Positions 43,749 to 52,862 of a DNA stretch of 59,392 bases are shown here, in pieces. Positions within the stretch are counted from its first letter, which is position 1; every line of letters starts with the position of its first letter. Position numbers and translations under genes: made by a program. This DNA is from Lachnospiraceae bacterium (GTDB lineage Bacteria; Bacillota; Clostridia; Lachnospirales; Lachnospiraceae), in NCBI GenBank assembly GCA_021199235.1, contig JAJQIL010000039.1, positions 10,586-69,977 on the forward strand, in the 5' to 3' direction. The notes under the pieces are model-generated. The model saw only the letters and a list, made by a program, of their open reading frames with translations, was not told where the DNA came from and made no database searches.

Positions 43749-45275
43749 ATGGAATACTTCTGGTATATTATTGCGGCTATCGGCGCCGGAGTCGGCACCG
43801 GTCTGGCCGGGTTGTCGGCGGCCACTGTCATGGTGCCTATCCTCATTGTACTCTGCCCGTCCTTTGGCGGAGAATACGGCGCGTATCAGGCGACCGCCAT
43901 CGCGCTGGCGTCAGACATCCTGGGTTCCGCCGTCACCTCGTCCGTTTACGCCAAAAACAAACACATCGACCTGAAACACGGCTGGGTGATGATGGCCTGC
44001 ATCGTGGCCTTAAGCACAGTCGGCAGCTATGCCGCCTACGTCGTGGGCAACGTGGTGCTGGGCGGGTTCACCCTCTTTCTGACGTTCTTCATCGGCATCC
44101 GTTTTCTGGTAAAGCCCGACACTTCAAAATCCGGCGCGGACAGTGCAAATGTGCGGCTGGGTGCAAAAGAAATTGCCATCTCTTTGTTCTTTGGTCTGAC
44201 GATCGGCTTCGGAACCGGCTTTGTCGGCACGGGCGGCGGCATGATGATGCTGGTCGTCTTTACCGCGTTTCTGGGATATGACTTAAAGACCGCCGTGGGC
44301 ACAAGCACCTTTATCATGACCTTCACAGCTCTGATCGGCTTCATCAGCCATTCTCTGATCCATCCGGCCATTATACTGGAGCGTTGGAACGTGCTGATCA
44401 TCTGCATTGTCACCGCAACGGCGGCGTCCCTGATCTCCGCACAGTTCGCGAACCGTGTAAACAATAAAACCGTGGGGCGCGTCACCGGCGTGATTCTGGT
44501 CATTCTGGGCGCAGCCATGATCTATCTCAATTATTTCAGTGATACGATCGGACTCTCCGCCGCAGCGCTTTCGGCTCTTGTGCCGGAGCTGCTCCATACT
44601 CTGGGAGTACTGATTCTGTTTCTGGTGATCGCCGTATGCATCGCCCTGCTCGCCTTCCGCTTTCTTCACGTGGACGGCGAAGCGCGCCGCAAGGTGCTGC
44701 ACACGATTGCCTTTCTTCTGATTGTCGTCCTCATGCTGGCTTCTGAACACTGGTATGTACCGGCGTTTCTTTCCCTGCTTTTTGCGGTCGTCGTCTACCC
44801 GATCCTCCGCCTGCTGGAGAAACAGCCGTTTTACACTTCCCTGTTTCAGGAGCGCTCTTCCGGAGAGGTTCGCAAAAGTCTGCTGCTCCTTTTCGGGATG
44901 GCAGCCGTACTCATCACCGTATTCTGGGGCCTTCTGAACTCCCAGATCACCGTCCTCTCGGCCATCCTTGCCTGGGGGCTCGGCGACGAGGCCGCGGCGC
45001 TCATCGGCAAACGCTTCGGCCGTCACAAGCTGACATTCGGCCTCGCGGACCACAAAAAATCACGGGAAGGCAGCACCGCCATGCTCTGCACAGCGTTCCT
45101 CGCCATTTTCATTACCCTGACGGTGAACAATATCCTGCTGATTCCTGCGCTTGCCGCTGCGATCCTGGGCGCCATTGTTGGCGCGTTTGCGGAAGCGGTC
45201 ACGAAAAACGGATACGATACCGTATCCGTTCCCTGTGCCGCTGCTTTGGTTATCTGGGTGGTGCTGGCGGTGTGA
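43749..45275 (+). CDS. Fusion of a TauE/SafE permease with a polyprenol (phytol/dolichol) kinase-like domain
   Basis: 508 residues from the ATG at 43749 (AGG eight bases upstream; GTG at 43740 and ATG at 43743 are alternatives). Residues of about 1-265 are TauE-like: GVGTGLAGLSAATVMVPIL and GFGTGFVGTGGGMMMLVVFTAFL. The remainder has about seven more membrane segments with RRKVLHTIAFLLIV, ILAWGLGDEAAALIGKRFGRHKL and KKSREGSTAMLCTAFLA, the hallmarks of the SEC59/VTE5/phosphatidate-cytidylyltransferase-like group. These CTP-dependent enzymes phosphorylate isoprenoid alcohols. The combination in one chain is unusual and its job is unknown. Confidence 0.82.
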   Translation: MEYFWYIIAAIGAGVGTGLAGLSAATVMVPILIVLCPSFGGEYGAYQATAIALASDILGSAVTSSVYAKNKHIDLKHGWVMMACIVALSTVGSYAAYVVGNVVLGGFTLFLTFFIGIRFLVKPDTSKSGADSANVRLGAKEIAISLFFGLTIGFGTGFVGTGGGMMMLVVFTAFLGYDLKTAVGTSTFIMTFTALIGFISHSLIHPAIILERWNVLIICIVTATAASLISAQFANRVNNKTVGRVTGVILVILGAAMIYLNYFSDTIGLSAAALSALVPELLHTLGVLILFLVIAVCIALLAFRFLHVDGEARRKVLHTIAFLLIVVLMLASEHWYVPAFLSLLFAVVVYPILRLLEKQPFYTSLFQERSSGEVRKSLLLLFGMAAVLITVFWGLLNSQITVLSAILAWGLGDEAAALIGKRFGRHKLTFGLADHKKSREGSTAMLCTAFLAIFITLTVNNILLIPALAAAILGAIVGAFAEAVTKNGYDTVSVPCAAALVIWVVLAV

Positions 45276-45363
45276 AATACGTTTCTATCTTTCCTATTTC
45301 AATCGTCTGCTTGACATTGTTTAAACATTGTAATAAAACAAACAAAAAGGAAAGAAGAACTGG

Positions 45364-46539
45364 ATGAACTTGCCAATGAATAAATATGCGCAGGCGGCGC
45401 GCCTGATCCTGAGTCTGCTGCAGGAAAAAGCGATTGCTTCGGATTCAGATCATGCGGCCGCATTTGATCTTTCTTTGTGGAAAACATCTGTCTTGTCGCT
45501 GCACAAAGATCTGAATGCTGCTTCAACGTCCTGCGAAAGCAAAGACGCTCTCTGGGCGGAAGATAACAACCTTTTCTATGACCCGGAAATGCTCGCCGCT
45601 TCCTTTCTGGAAAATCCCAGAACTCTGGAAGAACAGTTTTCCTCGCTTTGTCTGGATAATTTTTTTCGAAAATATGGAACCTGCAGTCATAAAGCAGGCT
45701 CGTTTTTTTCCGGAGGAGGACATGGCGGAAATCATGGCGACGGATCAGGAAAGGAAACTGCTGCGCATCAGGAGGCCGCCGCTCTTTCCCGCCGGGAGGG
45801 AATTGATTACCATACTCTTTTGCGCCGTTTCTGTGTGCCCAGAGAGGAAGCAGTCCCGGATCTGGATTCGTTTGATTATGTTCCTTATCTGTACGGACAA
45901 TCATACTCCCAGGAGTGCTCTTCTGCTCTGACAGAACCGCCCTTTCAGTCCAATCAAAGCGTTGCCGGATTGAAAGAACCACCTGCGATTCGACAAAGCA
46001 ATGAAAAATCTCCGAATGCACCGGCAGCGTCCGCAAATATGCGGCTCTGCCTGATCGAGCCGCTGGAATACAGCGAGGTCAACCGTCTGGATGAGCTGGC
46101 GATTGCGATCGATACTTCCGGCTCCTGCTCGGAAGAGCTTGTGCAGCGTTTTCTGGAAGAAACATGGAGCATCCTGCGGCAGAAGGAAAATTTCTTTTCG
46201 CGCATGCGCCTCCATCTCATCCAGTGCGATTCCATGATACAGGAGTATCGGATCTTCACCAGCGCAGAAGAATGGGAAGAGACGCTCGGCGACCTGAAAA
46301 TTCAGGGCTACGGAAACACAGATTTCCGTCCGGTCTTTGAGTTACTCGACGACCAGATTGCGAAAAAAGAAATCCGCACCCTGCGGGCGCTTTTGTATTT
46401 TACTGACGGAGACGGGATTTATCCGCGCGAGGCACCGCCTTATGAGACCGCCTTTGTCTTTATAAATCGGGATTCGATAAAGGGCAGGGTGCCGGACTGG
46501 GCGCACTGTATTGTGCTAGAAACGGCAGCACAGACCTGA
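45364..46539 (+). CDS. VWA-like metallopeptidase-domain protein, partner of the MoxR ATPase
   Basis: 391 residues. The C-terminal half holds a von Willebrand A-like domain with the MIDAS motif DTSGSCS near 255 and LLYFTDGDGIYP later (DUF2201 type). The N-terminal half is helical, with a Gly/His-rich segment (FFSGGGHGGNHGDGSG) around 115-130 that could bind metal. Cytosolic. Followed after 79 bases by a MoxR ATPase, the classic chaperone-like pair (compare ViaA-RavA and CoxE-CoxD) that inserts metals or remodels partner complexes. Target unknown. Confidence 0.82.
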   Translation: MNLPMNKYAQAARLILSLLQEKAIASDSDHAAAFDLSLWKTSVLSLHKDLNAASTSCESKDALWAEDNNLFYDPEMLAASFLENPRTLEEQFSSLCLDNFFRKYGTCSHKAGSFFSGGGHGGNHGDGSGKETAAHQEAAALSRREGIDYHTLLRRFCVPREEAVPDLDSFDYVPYLYGQSYSQECSSALTEPPFQSNQSVAGLKEPPAIRQSNEKSPNAPAASANMRLCLIEPLEYSEVNRLDELAIAIDTSGSCSEELVQRFLEETWSILRQKENFFSRMRLHLIQCDSMIQEYRIFTSAEEWEETLGDLKIQGYGNTDFRPVFELLDDQIAKKEIRTLRALLYFTDGDGIYPREAPPYETAFVFINRDSIKGRVPDWAHCIVLETAAQT

Positions 46540-46618
46540 AAATGAATTCTTCAGCTGTAGATCCTGCAGCAAAAGTAAAGTATTATATTATCCTGAAAAT
46601 CACGGAGACAACACGATC

Positions 46619-48340
46619 ATGAATATACAGGAAGCACGAGAAGAAATCATCCGCACGATCCGTGCCTACACCGCACAAAAGGAGGACGGAACCTGTGTCA
46701 TTCCCTCCCTGCGGCAGCGGCCGCTGCTTTTGATCGGCCCGCCGGGCATCGGCAAGACAGCGATCATGGAACAGGCCGCCAGAGAATGCCGGGTGGGCTT
46801 TGTTTCGTATACGATGACGCACCATACCCGGCAGAGTGCGCTCGGCCTGCCTTATATTGAGCGGCGCAGCTTCGGCGGAGAGGAATACGCGGTTACGGAA
46901 TATACGATGAGCGAGATTATTGCAAGCGTTTACCGCTGTATGGAGGAAACCGGCGTATCAGCAGGGCTTCTGTTCCTCGATGAGATCAACTGCGTTTCGG
47001 AGACACTCGCTCCCGCGATTCTGCAGTTTTTGCAGAACAAAACATTCGGAAGCCACCGGCTCCCTGACGGCTGGGTGCTGGCCGCTGCCGGAAATCCGCC
47101 GGAATACAATAAATCCGTGCATGAATTTGACATTGCAACGCTCGACCGCCTGAAATATATTCCGGTCGAGACGGATTACGATGCCTGGCGCGCTTACGCG
47201 CTCGGGGAAGCGGTTCATGGCGCGATCCTCGCTTATCTGGATACGCATCCCGATCAGTTCTATATCCTGAAGCAGACTTATGCCAGCCGCACCTTCGCGA
47301 CCGCACGCGGATGGGAAGACCTCTCCTGTATATTGAAGGAATACGAAGCGCTGGATTTTCCGGTCGACGCGAAGCTCGTATGCCAGTATCTGCAGGATCA
47401 GGAGCTTGCGGAGGATTTTTCTTATTTTTATCAGCTGTACCATACAAAGGAACAGCACCTGCCGATAGCGCAGATGCTCGCCGGAGAGGAACCTGCTGTC
47501 GCTGCCTGCCAGGCTTTGTTTTCTGAAAGTTCTTTTGATGAGCAGATTTATCTGGTGCATCTGATGCTCTCATGCATCAATGAGAAGCTGGATAGCTGGC
47601 GTGCGGCCAATCGTCAGAAAATGAGATTCGAGGACACAACTGACCGGCTGATAAGGTTTCAGAAGCAGCAGGCCAAAAAGGAGCCGTCTCCAATGACACA
47701 ACATACTGCTGTACAAAAGACTGCGCAGGAACCAAAAACGGAAATTCTGCAGAAAGGACAAGCGCCATACTCCATACGGGAAATCATCGACGCCTTCCTT
47801 GAAAAAGAACAGGAAATTCTCAAAATACGCCGCGAGCATGGCCTGTCTCCTGATTCCGAGCTGGAAGAAATGCGGCAGGCACTCACCACTTTGCAACGCA
47901 TGGGATATCGGCTGCGCGGAGAAAAAGATGGTTTGATAATGGATTCGCAAAAAGATAAGCACACAGAACAAGCTGAAGAGCTTCTGCGTCAGAGCTGCGC
48001 GGATGAAATCAAACAAATAAAAAACCGCTGCGAGACCATCGCAACGGAAATCCTGGATATGCTAAAATATGGTATTCAGGCAATTACTTCCGGGAATCCG
48101 GACAACTCAGGTGGCTCAGGCAACCCGGATAATCATGGCAATCCTGACGATCAGGGCAATTCGGGAAATCCGGCCAGTTCAGATAATGCAGCGCTGGTTC
48201 TTTTCCTGAGTTCTCTGCGGCAGAATCCGGTCACCGAACCATTTTTTAAACAATATCCGAACAATCCCTGTGAACCTTACTGGAATCGGCTGGATTTTTC
48301 GGCGCGGGAAAATGCGATCAGGGAGATGCTCACGCAATGA
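46619..48340 (+). CDS. MoxR-type AAA ATPase
   Basis: 573 residues. Walker A LIGPPGIGKTAIMEQ near 39-52, Walker B GLLFLDEINCVSE near 120, sensor region VLAAAGNPPEYNKS, Arg finger region FDIATLDRLKYI. After about residue 330 the protein is a helical linker rich in Glu/Gln/Lys. A degenerate Gly-Asn-Pro-Asp repeat (GNPDNSGGSGNPDNHGNPDD) at about 495-525 precedes a conserved-looking C-terminus. Works with the VWA gene just upstream. Confidence 0.87.
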   Translation: MNIQEAREEIIRTIRAYTAQKEDGTCVIPSLRQRPLLLIGPPGIGKTAIMEQAARECRVGFVSYTMTHHTRQSALGLPYIERRSFGGEEYAVTEYTMSEIIASVYRCMEETGVSAGLLFLDEINCVSETLAPAILQFLQNKTFGSHRLPDGWVLAAAGNPPEYNKSVHEFDIATLDRLKYIPVETDYDAWRAYALGEAVHGAILAYLDTHPDQFYILKQTYASRTFATARGWEDLSCILKEYEALDFPVDAKLVCQYLQDQELAEDFSYFYQLYHTKEQHLPIAQMLAGEEPAVAACQALFSESSFDEQIYLVHLMLSCINEKLDSWRAANRQKMRFEDTTDRLIRFQKQQAKKEPSPMTQHTAVQKTAQEPKTEILQKGQAPYSIREIIDAFLEKEQEILKIRREHGLSPDSELEEMRQALTTLQRMGYRLRGEKDGLIMDSQKDKHTEQAEELLRQSCADEIKQIKNRCETIATEILDMLKYGIQAITSGNPDNSGGSGNPDNHGNPDDQGNSGNPASSDNAALVLFLSSLRQNPVTEPFFKQYPNNPCEPYWNRLDFSARENAIREMLTQ

Positions 48341-48427
48341 CCATATCTGTCTCTACTTCAGTCGGCTTAAAACGGACATCCGCCGAAGCCCAGAGTCTTC
48401 CGATTAGTCACAATATTCTGAGTGACT

Positions 48428-49726
48428 CTACAGCACAGACACCGGCACAAGCCAGGTGTTTCTGTTGTAGGGAAGGATCTCATCGCACATACAGAGCACA
48501 ATCCCCGGCTGCACATCCAGATGGAATTTATCCAGAACACCAAAGTTTTTATCCGGATGAGCCGGGGTTTTATTCTTTTTAATCTCGATGGGATAGAGCT
48601 TATCTCCTTCCACAATCAATAGATCCAGTTCTTTTTTGTCTGTATCCCTGTAATAATACAAATCCGGGCGTTTTCCCGCGTTGTAATAGCTTTTTACAAT
48701 TTCCGAAACCACCCAGGTCTCAAAAAAGGCGCCGTCCATGGCCCCGTGCTCCAGCGTTTCCGCATTTGGCCATCTGCAAAGATAAGCAGCCAGTCCGGTA
48801 TCCATAAAATAAATCTTCGGTGTCTTCACCAGACGGCTGGTCACATTCGAGTAATAAGGCCGCAAAATATAGACCACACCGGAGCGCTCCAGAATAGAAA
48901 CCCAGGATTTGGCAGTCGGAGCGGACACACCGATCGCATTTGCAATCTCATCATAACGCAGCTCACCGGAAGTCCGCGCCGCAATAAATACGAGGAAATC
49001 ATAAAATGTACTGAGACTTCCTACCTGTGCAAGATCTTTTATATCACGCTCCAGGTAAGTATTCACATAATCCATATAGTAGCGCTCACGATCCATGTCC
49101 GTCGCTATCAGCTTTGGCATTCCGCCGCGGAAAATCAATCCAAAAATCTGATGGACATTTTTTAATTTGCTGTCTTTCATGCGCTCGCGCAGCGAATCCA
49201 ATGAAGGATGAAACAACTGCGCAGGACGCTCCTCCACTTCTGCCACTGAAAGGCTCGACAGATCAAATACCGCTACCCGGCCTGCCAGCGATTCTGATAT
49301 AGATCCGCCCATCGCGCAGCGATTCTGCATGGGCGGATCGATCTGCCGCCGAGCTTCGCGAGGGGGCGCTTCCATCCGCATCATAGAAAATTTCTGTGAA
49401 CCGGTCAGCCAGTATCTGCCGTTCGCATCTTCTCCATCTAAAGCCGCCTGATCCACGATCCGCTTCATTTCCAGCAGCAGAGAAGGTACACGCTGAAATT
49501 CATCTATCAAAAGCGGTGAACCGTATGTCTCAAAAAACAGCCCCAGGTCCTGCTCCGCCAGTCGACGCGCATTCATATCATCCAATGTGACATATCTTCG
49601 TCCGCTTTCACGCAGCTGATTCAGCATCGTTGATTTTCCTGCCTGGCGCTGTCCACACACCATGACAACCGGATAGTACCTGGAAGCTTCCAGAATCTGT
49701 GCTTCTAAATGTCTTTTTATATACAT
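48428..49726 (-). CDS. ATP-binding protein of the AAA_14/DUF4143 family with a repeat-derived segment
   Basis: 432 residues from the ATG at 49726 (MYIKRHLEAQILEAS); the frame extends to 49828 without a better site. Walker A VCGQRQAGKSTMLNQL, Walker B PLLIDEFQRVPSLL, and a C-terminal DUF4143 part ending with a PD-(D/E)XK-like stretch (KELDLLIVEGDKLYPIEIKK). About 25 residues near 120-145 (PPREARRQIDPPMQNRCAMG) come from a palindromic repeat. Function of the family is unknown; it is widespread in multiple copies and suspected to be toxin- or defence-related. Confidence 0.85.
   Translation of the reverse strand: MYIKRHLEAQILEASRYYPVVMVCGQRQAGKSTMLNQLRESGRRYVTLDDMNARRLAEQDLGLFFETYGSPLLIDEFQRVPSLLLEMKRIVDQAALDGEDANGRYWLTGSQKFSMMRMEAPPREARRQIDPPMQNRCAMGGSISESLAGRVAVFDLSSLSVAEVEERPAQLFHPSLDSLRERMKDSKLKNVHQIFGLIFRGGMPKLIATDMDRERYYMDYVNTYLERDIKDLAQVGSLSTFYDFLVFIAARTSGELRYDEIANAIGVSAPTAKSWVSILERSGVVYILRPYYSNVTSRLVKTPKIYFMDTGLAAYLCRWPNAETLEHGAMDGAFFETWVVSEIVKSYYNAGKRPDLYYYRDTDKKELDLLIVEGDKLYPIEIKKNKTPAHPDKNFGVLDKFHLDVQPGIVLCMCDEILPYNRNTWLVPVSVL
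49302..49356. repeat. Family A-related palindromic repeat inside the DUF4143 ATPase gene
   Basis: Perfect 10-bp arms ATCCGCCCAT (49303-49312) and ATGGGCGGAT (49329-49338), then CGATCTGCCGCCGAGC. Aligns with the cdd copy (CGCAGCG, TGCAT, CTGCCGCCGA in the same order) but is translated in a different frame. Confidence 0.7.
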
Positions 49727-50008
49727 ATCTGAATTTTCCTCCAGCATCCATTTTTCTGCTTTTTCATTTATCATCCATTTCTGTGTTTCGGTAATTCTAA
49801 AATTTAATTTTATTTTATTCGCTTCCAACTATGCTGTCAAGATACAAGAACAATAATTGTTTGAATTTCCTGCACTTCTGTCGATTACCATCCAATGGTT
49901 TTTTCATGCACAATGTCTTAATTTGCTTGCCCCCCCGCTGTTCTATGATATAAAGATAGCATGAGTTCGGGCAGAAACGATATTTTTGATTGGAAGGAGA
50001 AAAAGAAA

Positions 50009-50428
50009 ATGAAGAGTAAAAAGTTATGGGGATTCATGCTTGCAGGAGCAATGGCACTGTCGATTCTTTGTACTGGATTGACAGCTTTTTCTGAAGAAGC
50101 AGTAACAGGGACGGAAACCGAAGCAACAACCGAATCAGAGGCTTCTGAGGAAACAATTACCACTGGCGATTTTCAATGGCTTCCATCCATGATAGTAACA
50201 TTTACCGATGGAAACAATCCGGAAGTTTCTTACGAAATATATTGTGACGACACTGAAAATATAATGTTGCGCAAGGTTATTGACGGTGAAGCCAATTCCG
50301 TTGAAATAAATCTTTGTACACAAGGGATACCAGACTCTTTTGATGAACAAGCGCTTAATTTTTTTAGCAGTATTGAATATTATTTCAGTACAATCCCTCA
50401 GATGATGGAAATTCAGGGAATATGGTAA
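50009..50428 (+). CDS. Small secreted protein of unknown function
   Basis: 139 residues from the ATG at 50009 (AAGGAG nine bases upstream). A signal peptide is clear (KKLWGFMLAGAMALSILCTGLTAFS), followed by a Thr/Glu-rich stretch (VTGTETEATTESEASEET) and a compact domain of about 85 residues with two Cys (YCDD, NLCTQG) that could form a disulfide. No family recognised. A terminator follows 40 bases downstream. AT-richer than its neighbours. Confidence 0.7.
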   Translation: MKSKKLWGFMLAGAMALSILCTGLTAFSEEAVTGTETEATTESEASEETITTGDFQWLPSMIVTFTDGNNPEVSYEIYCDDTENIMLRKVIDGEANSVEINLCTQGIPDSFDEQALNFFSSIEYYFSTIPQMMEIQGIW

Positions 50429-50467
50429 TATTAACGCGCTGTTAGAGATTTCTTATCGTTTCTGTCC

Positions 50468-50499
50468 AAAAGGCGGTTGAATTTATCGCCGCTTTTTTC
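50468..50499 (+). terminator. Terminator of the small secreted protein gene
   Basis: AAAAGGCGG pairs with CCGCTTTT (one bulge) around a 10-base loop; T6 follows. Confidence 0.65.
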
Positions 50500-50575
50500 T
50501 CTATTCGCAGAAAATTTCCAGATTAATTTGTTTCGATAAAGTAAGCATTTGTAACTGAAATCATGCTTGTAAATA

Positions 50576-50617
50576 CGCGAAAAATCAATCGTAAATTTTT
50601 ACGATTGATTTTTCGCG
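50576..50617. terminator. 42-base perfect palindrome after the ABC ATPase gene
   Basis: Two 20-base perfect complementary arms (CGCGAAAAATCAATCGTAAA and its complement) with a 2-base centre. It lies 20 bases past the ATPase stop on the minus strand and probably terminates that operon, but is far longer than needed. Confidence 0.7.
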
Positions 50618-50637
50618 TGCAAATTCCTGATTATCTA

Positions 50638-51444
50638 TTATTCCACTTTCGAAAACAGAATCCGGTCGTTGTCGAGTTCCTTGCCCGCGCCGGTACGGAA
50701 TTTCTCCAGAAGGCCATCGACGGTCAGTCCGGCGCGCTCCTCGCCGCTGATGTCGAGGACGATATGACCGTCATCCATCATCAGGGTGCGGTTGCCCAGC
50801 TCCAGAGCAGAGTGCATGTTGTGCGTGATCATCAGGCAGGCCAGATGATTTTCTTCCACAACGCGCTTTGTGAGCGCGATGACCTTGTCGGCCGTGGCCG
50901 GATCAAGCGCCGCCGTGTGCTCATCGAGCAGCAGGATCTTCGGCGGAACGAGTGTCGCCATCAGCAGAGTAAGTGCCTGCCGCTGTCCGCCGGAAAGCAG
51001 GCCGACCGGCTGCTTCATGCGGTCCTCGAGACCCATATCCAGAAGCGCCAGCCGTTCGCGGAACATTTTGCGCTCGGCAGAGCTGATTCTGGAAAACACG
51101 GCTTTCTTTTTTGCCACGCGCAGATAAGCGAGCGCCAGATTCTCCTCGATGGTCATGTGCGGCGCGGTGCCCTTCATCGGGTCCTGAAACAGGCGGCCGA
51201 TCTCTACCGCACGCTTGTATTCCGGCACATAAGTGATGTCGCGGTCGTCCAGATACACATGCCCTTCGTCCGGGAAGAAACTCCCGCCAATGCAATTGAA
51301 CAGGGTCGATTTCCCGGCGCCGTTGCTGCCGATGATGGTGGCGAAATCGCCGTCATTCACGGTCAGGCTCACGCCCGCAAGGGCGACCTTTTCGTTGACC
51401 GTGCCGGGGTTGAAAACTTTTTTTACATTTGTGATTCTAAGCAT
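50638..51444 (-). CDS. ABC transporter ATP-binding protein (ABC_sub_bind/TrpX-type system)
   Basis: 268 residues from the ATG at 51444 (AAGGAG six bases upstream). Walker A IIGSNGAGKSTLFNCIGG, signature LLSGGQRQALTLLMAT, Walker B ILLLDEHTAALDP with His in place of Pro as in COG1101 ATPases, H-loop MITHNM. Last gene of a three-gene importer. Confidence 0.9.
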   Translation of the reverse strand: MLRITNVKKVFNPGTVNEKVALAGVSLTVNDGDFATIIGSNGAGKSTLFNCIGGSFFPDEGHVYLDDRDITYVPEYKRAVEIGRLFQDPMKGTAPHMTIEENLALAYLRVAKKKAVFSRISSAERKMFRERLALLDMGLEDRMKQPVGLLSGGQRQALTLLMATLVPPKILLLDEHTAALDPATADKVIALTKRVVEENHLACLMITHNMHSALELGNRTLMMDDGHIVLDISGEERAGLTVDGLLEKFRTGAGKELDNDRILFSKVE

Positions 51445-51528
51445 ATTCTGCTCCTTATATTTGCTATAACAGTTCAGAACAGCATCAAAAAAAGCGGTCT
51501 GTGGCCTGCTGTTCTGAGCAGTCACATT

Positions 51529-52443
51529 TCAAGCCGCATTCGCGGCCTTCTGTCTCTGCAGCGCCACACGTGATTTCAGATACGGCGCAGCAATAGCGAT
51601 GGCTACGATCACCGCGGACACCAGTTTCATCGCTTCCGCCGGTACATGCAGGCGCAGGGCGATGGCGATGACAAAACGATACACACAGCTGCCGACGATG
51701 ACGCCGACGATGCGCCGCGGAATCGAGCGTTTGCCGAGCAGCGTCTCACCGATGATCAGGCTGGCAAGCGCGATGGTCACCATGCCGGTGCCCATGTTGA
51801 TGTCGCAGGATTTCTGGTACTGTCCGATCAGGCAGCCGGAAAGTGCTGTCAGCGAACCGGAGATGCAAAGCCCCACCGTAATGGTAAAGCCCGGGTTGAT
51901 GCTTGAAGCACGCACCATGTCCTCGTTATCGCCGGTCGCGCGGATGGACAGCCCGAGCCTGGTCCCCAGAAACCACGCAAGAAGCACACAGACGATGAGA
52001 ACAATGATCGCCGACAGGATCAGCTTATACCAGGTGGCACCAAAGAAATCCTTGCACAGGCTGTAAATCGTATCTTTCTTGAAAATCGAAAGATTCGCGG
52101 AGAAACCCATCACCGCCAGATTGACCGTGTAAAGCCCGGTATTTACAATGATTCCGGAAAGGATCGGCTCCACGCCAAGCCGGGTCTGCAATGACGCCAT
52201 GATAAATCCGGAGCAGACGCCTGCTGCCATCGCAGCGAAGATGGCCAGGATCGGATGCCCCATGATCGCCACCTGTGCGCCGACCGCACAGCCAAGCGTA
52301 AAGCACCCGTCTGTCGAAAGGTCCGCAATATTTAAAATCGAATAACTCAAAAACAGAGCCAGTGCGATCAGACCGTAGATAATGCCCAGCTCCAGGGCAT
52401 TTGTCACGACCGAGAGGGAGATGAGTGAGGTGAGAAAACTCAT
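51529..52443 (-). CDS. ABC transporter permease (ABC_sub_bind/TrpY-type)
   Basis: 304 residues from the ATG at 52443 (AAAGGAG ten bases upstream). About eight membrane segments; LGIIYGLIALALFLSYSILNIADLSTDGCFTLGCAVGA is the conserved BPD_transp_2 opening, and IRATGDNEDMVRASSI the cytosolic coupling loop. Partner of the ATPase and binding protein. Confidence 0.9.
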   Translation of the reverse strand: MSFLTSLISLSVVTNALELGIIYGLIALALFLSYSILNIADLSTDGCFTLGCAVGAQVAIMGHPILAIFAAMAAGVCSGFIMASLQTRLGVEPILSGIIVNTGLYTVNLAVMGFSANLSIFKKDTIYSLCKDFFGATWYKLILSAIIVLIVCVLLAWFLGTRLGLSIRATGDNEDMVRASSINPGFTITVGLCISGSLTALSGCLIGQYQKSCDINMGTGMVTIALASLIIGETLLGKRSIPRRIVGVIVGSCVYRFVIAIALRLHVPAEAMKLVSAVIVAIAIAAPYLKSRVALQRQKAANAA

Positions 52444-52563
52444 GTAGTTTCTGCTCCTTTCTGTTAGCAAATCGTTATATGTAATACGATATATCTCTTT
52501 CGCTCTGTATGTACAGACGCTTAAGTATTTTCATGTTTTTCTGTCGTTATGTCTTTTATCGAT

Positions 52564-52635
52564 ATGTTTTTTATGTTTTTTATGTTTTTTATGTTTTTTA
52601 TGTTTTTTATGTCTTTTATGTTTTTTATGTCTTTC
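52564..52635. repeat. 9-base tandem repeat ATGTTTTTT, about 8 units
   Basis: Units of exactly 9 bases, two of them with C in the T run, in the 419-base gap between the permease and the binding protein. On the RNA-like strand it reads AAAAAACAT. No gene is seen in the gap. Confidence 0.9.
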
Positions 52636-52862
52636 ATTTGAAATGCGAAAGCTGCTTTCGCAGTACAAATCAAAGGCACATCCATCTGACAGCCGGGCAG
52701 AAAATATCCTGCCCGACCGTTTTCTCTTTCATTTCAGACTGTCTGGCTTTTACCATAGCTTTTAAACCCATAGTTTCCATAGTTAAGTAATTCCAGACAG
52801 TCCGGTTCAGGATCAATCAGCTTTTACATGTAGTGGTGCAGCGATAACCGCTGCATGGTAAT

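Noticed and set aside
52564-52635. Phased A-tract bend
   Set aside because: The period is 9 bases, not 10-11, so the tracts drift out of helical phase; reported as a tandem repeat only.
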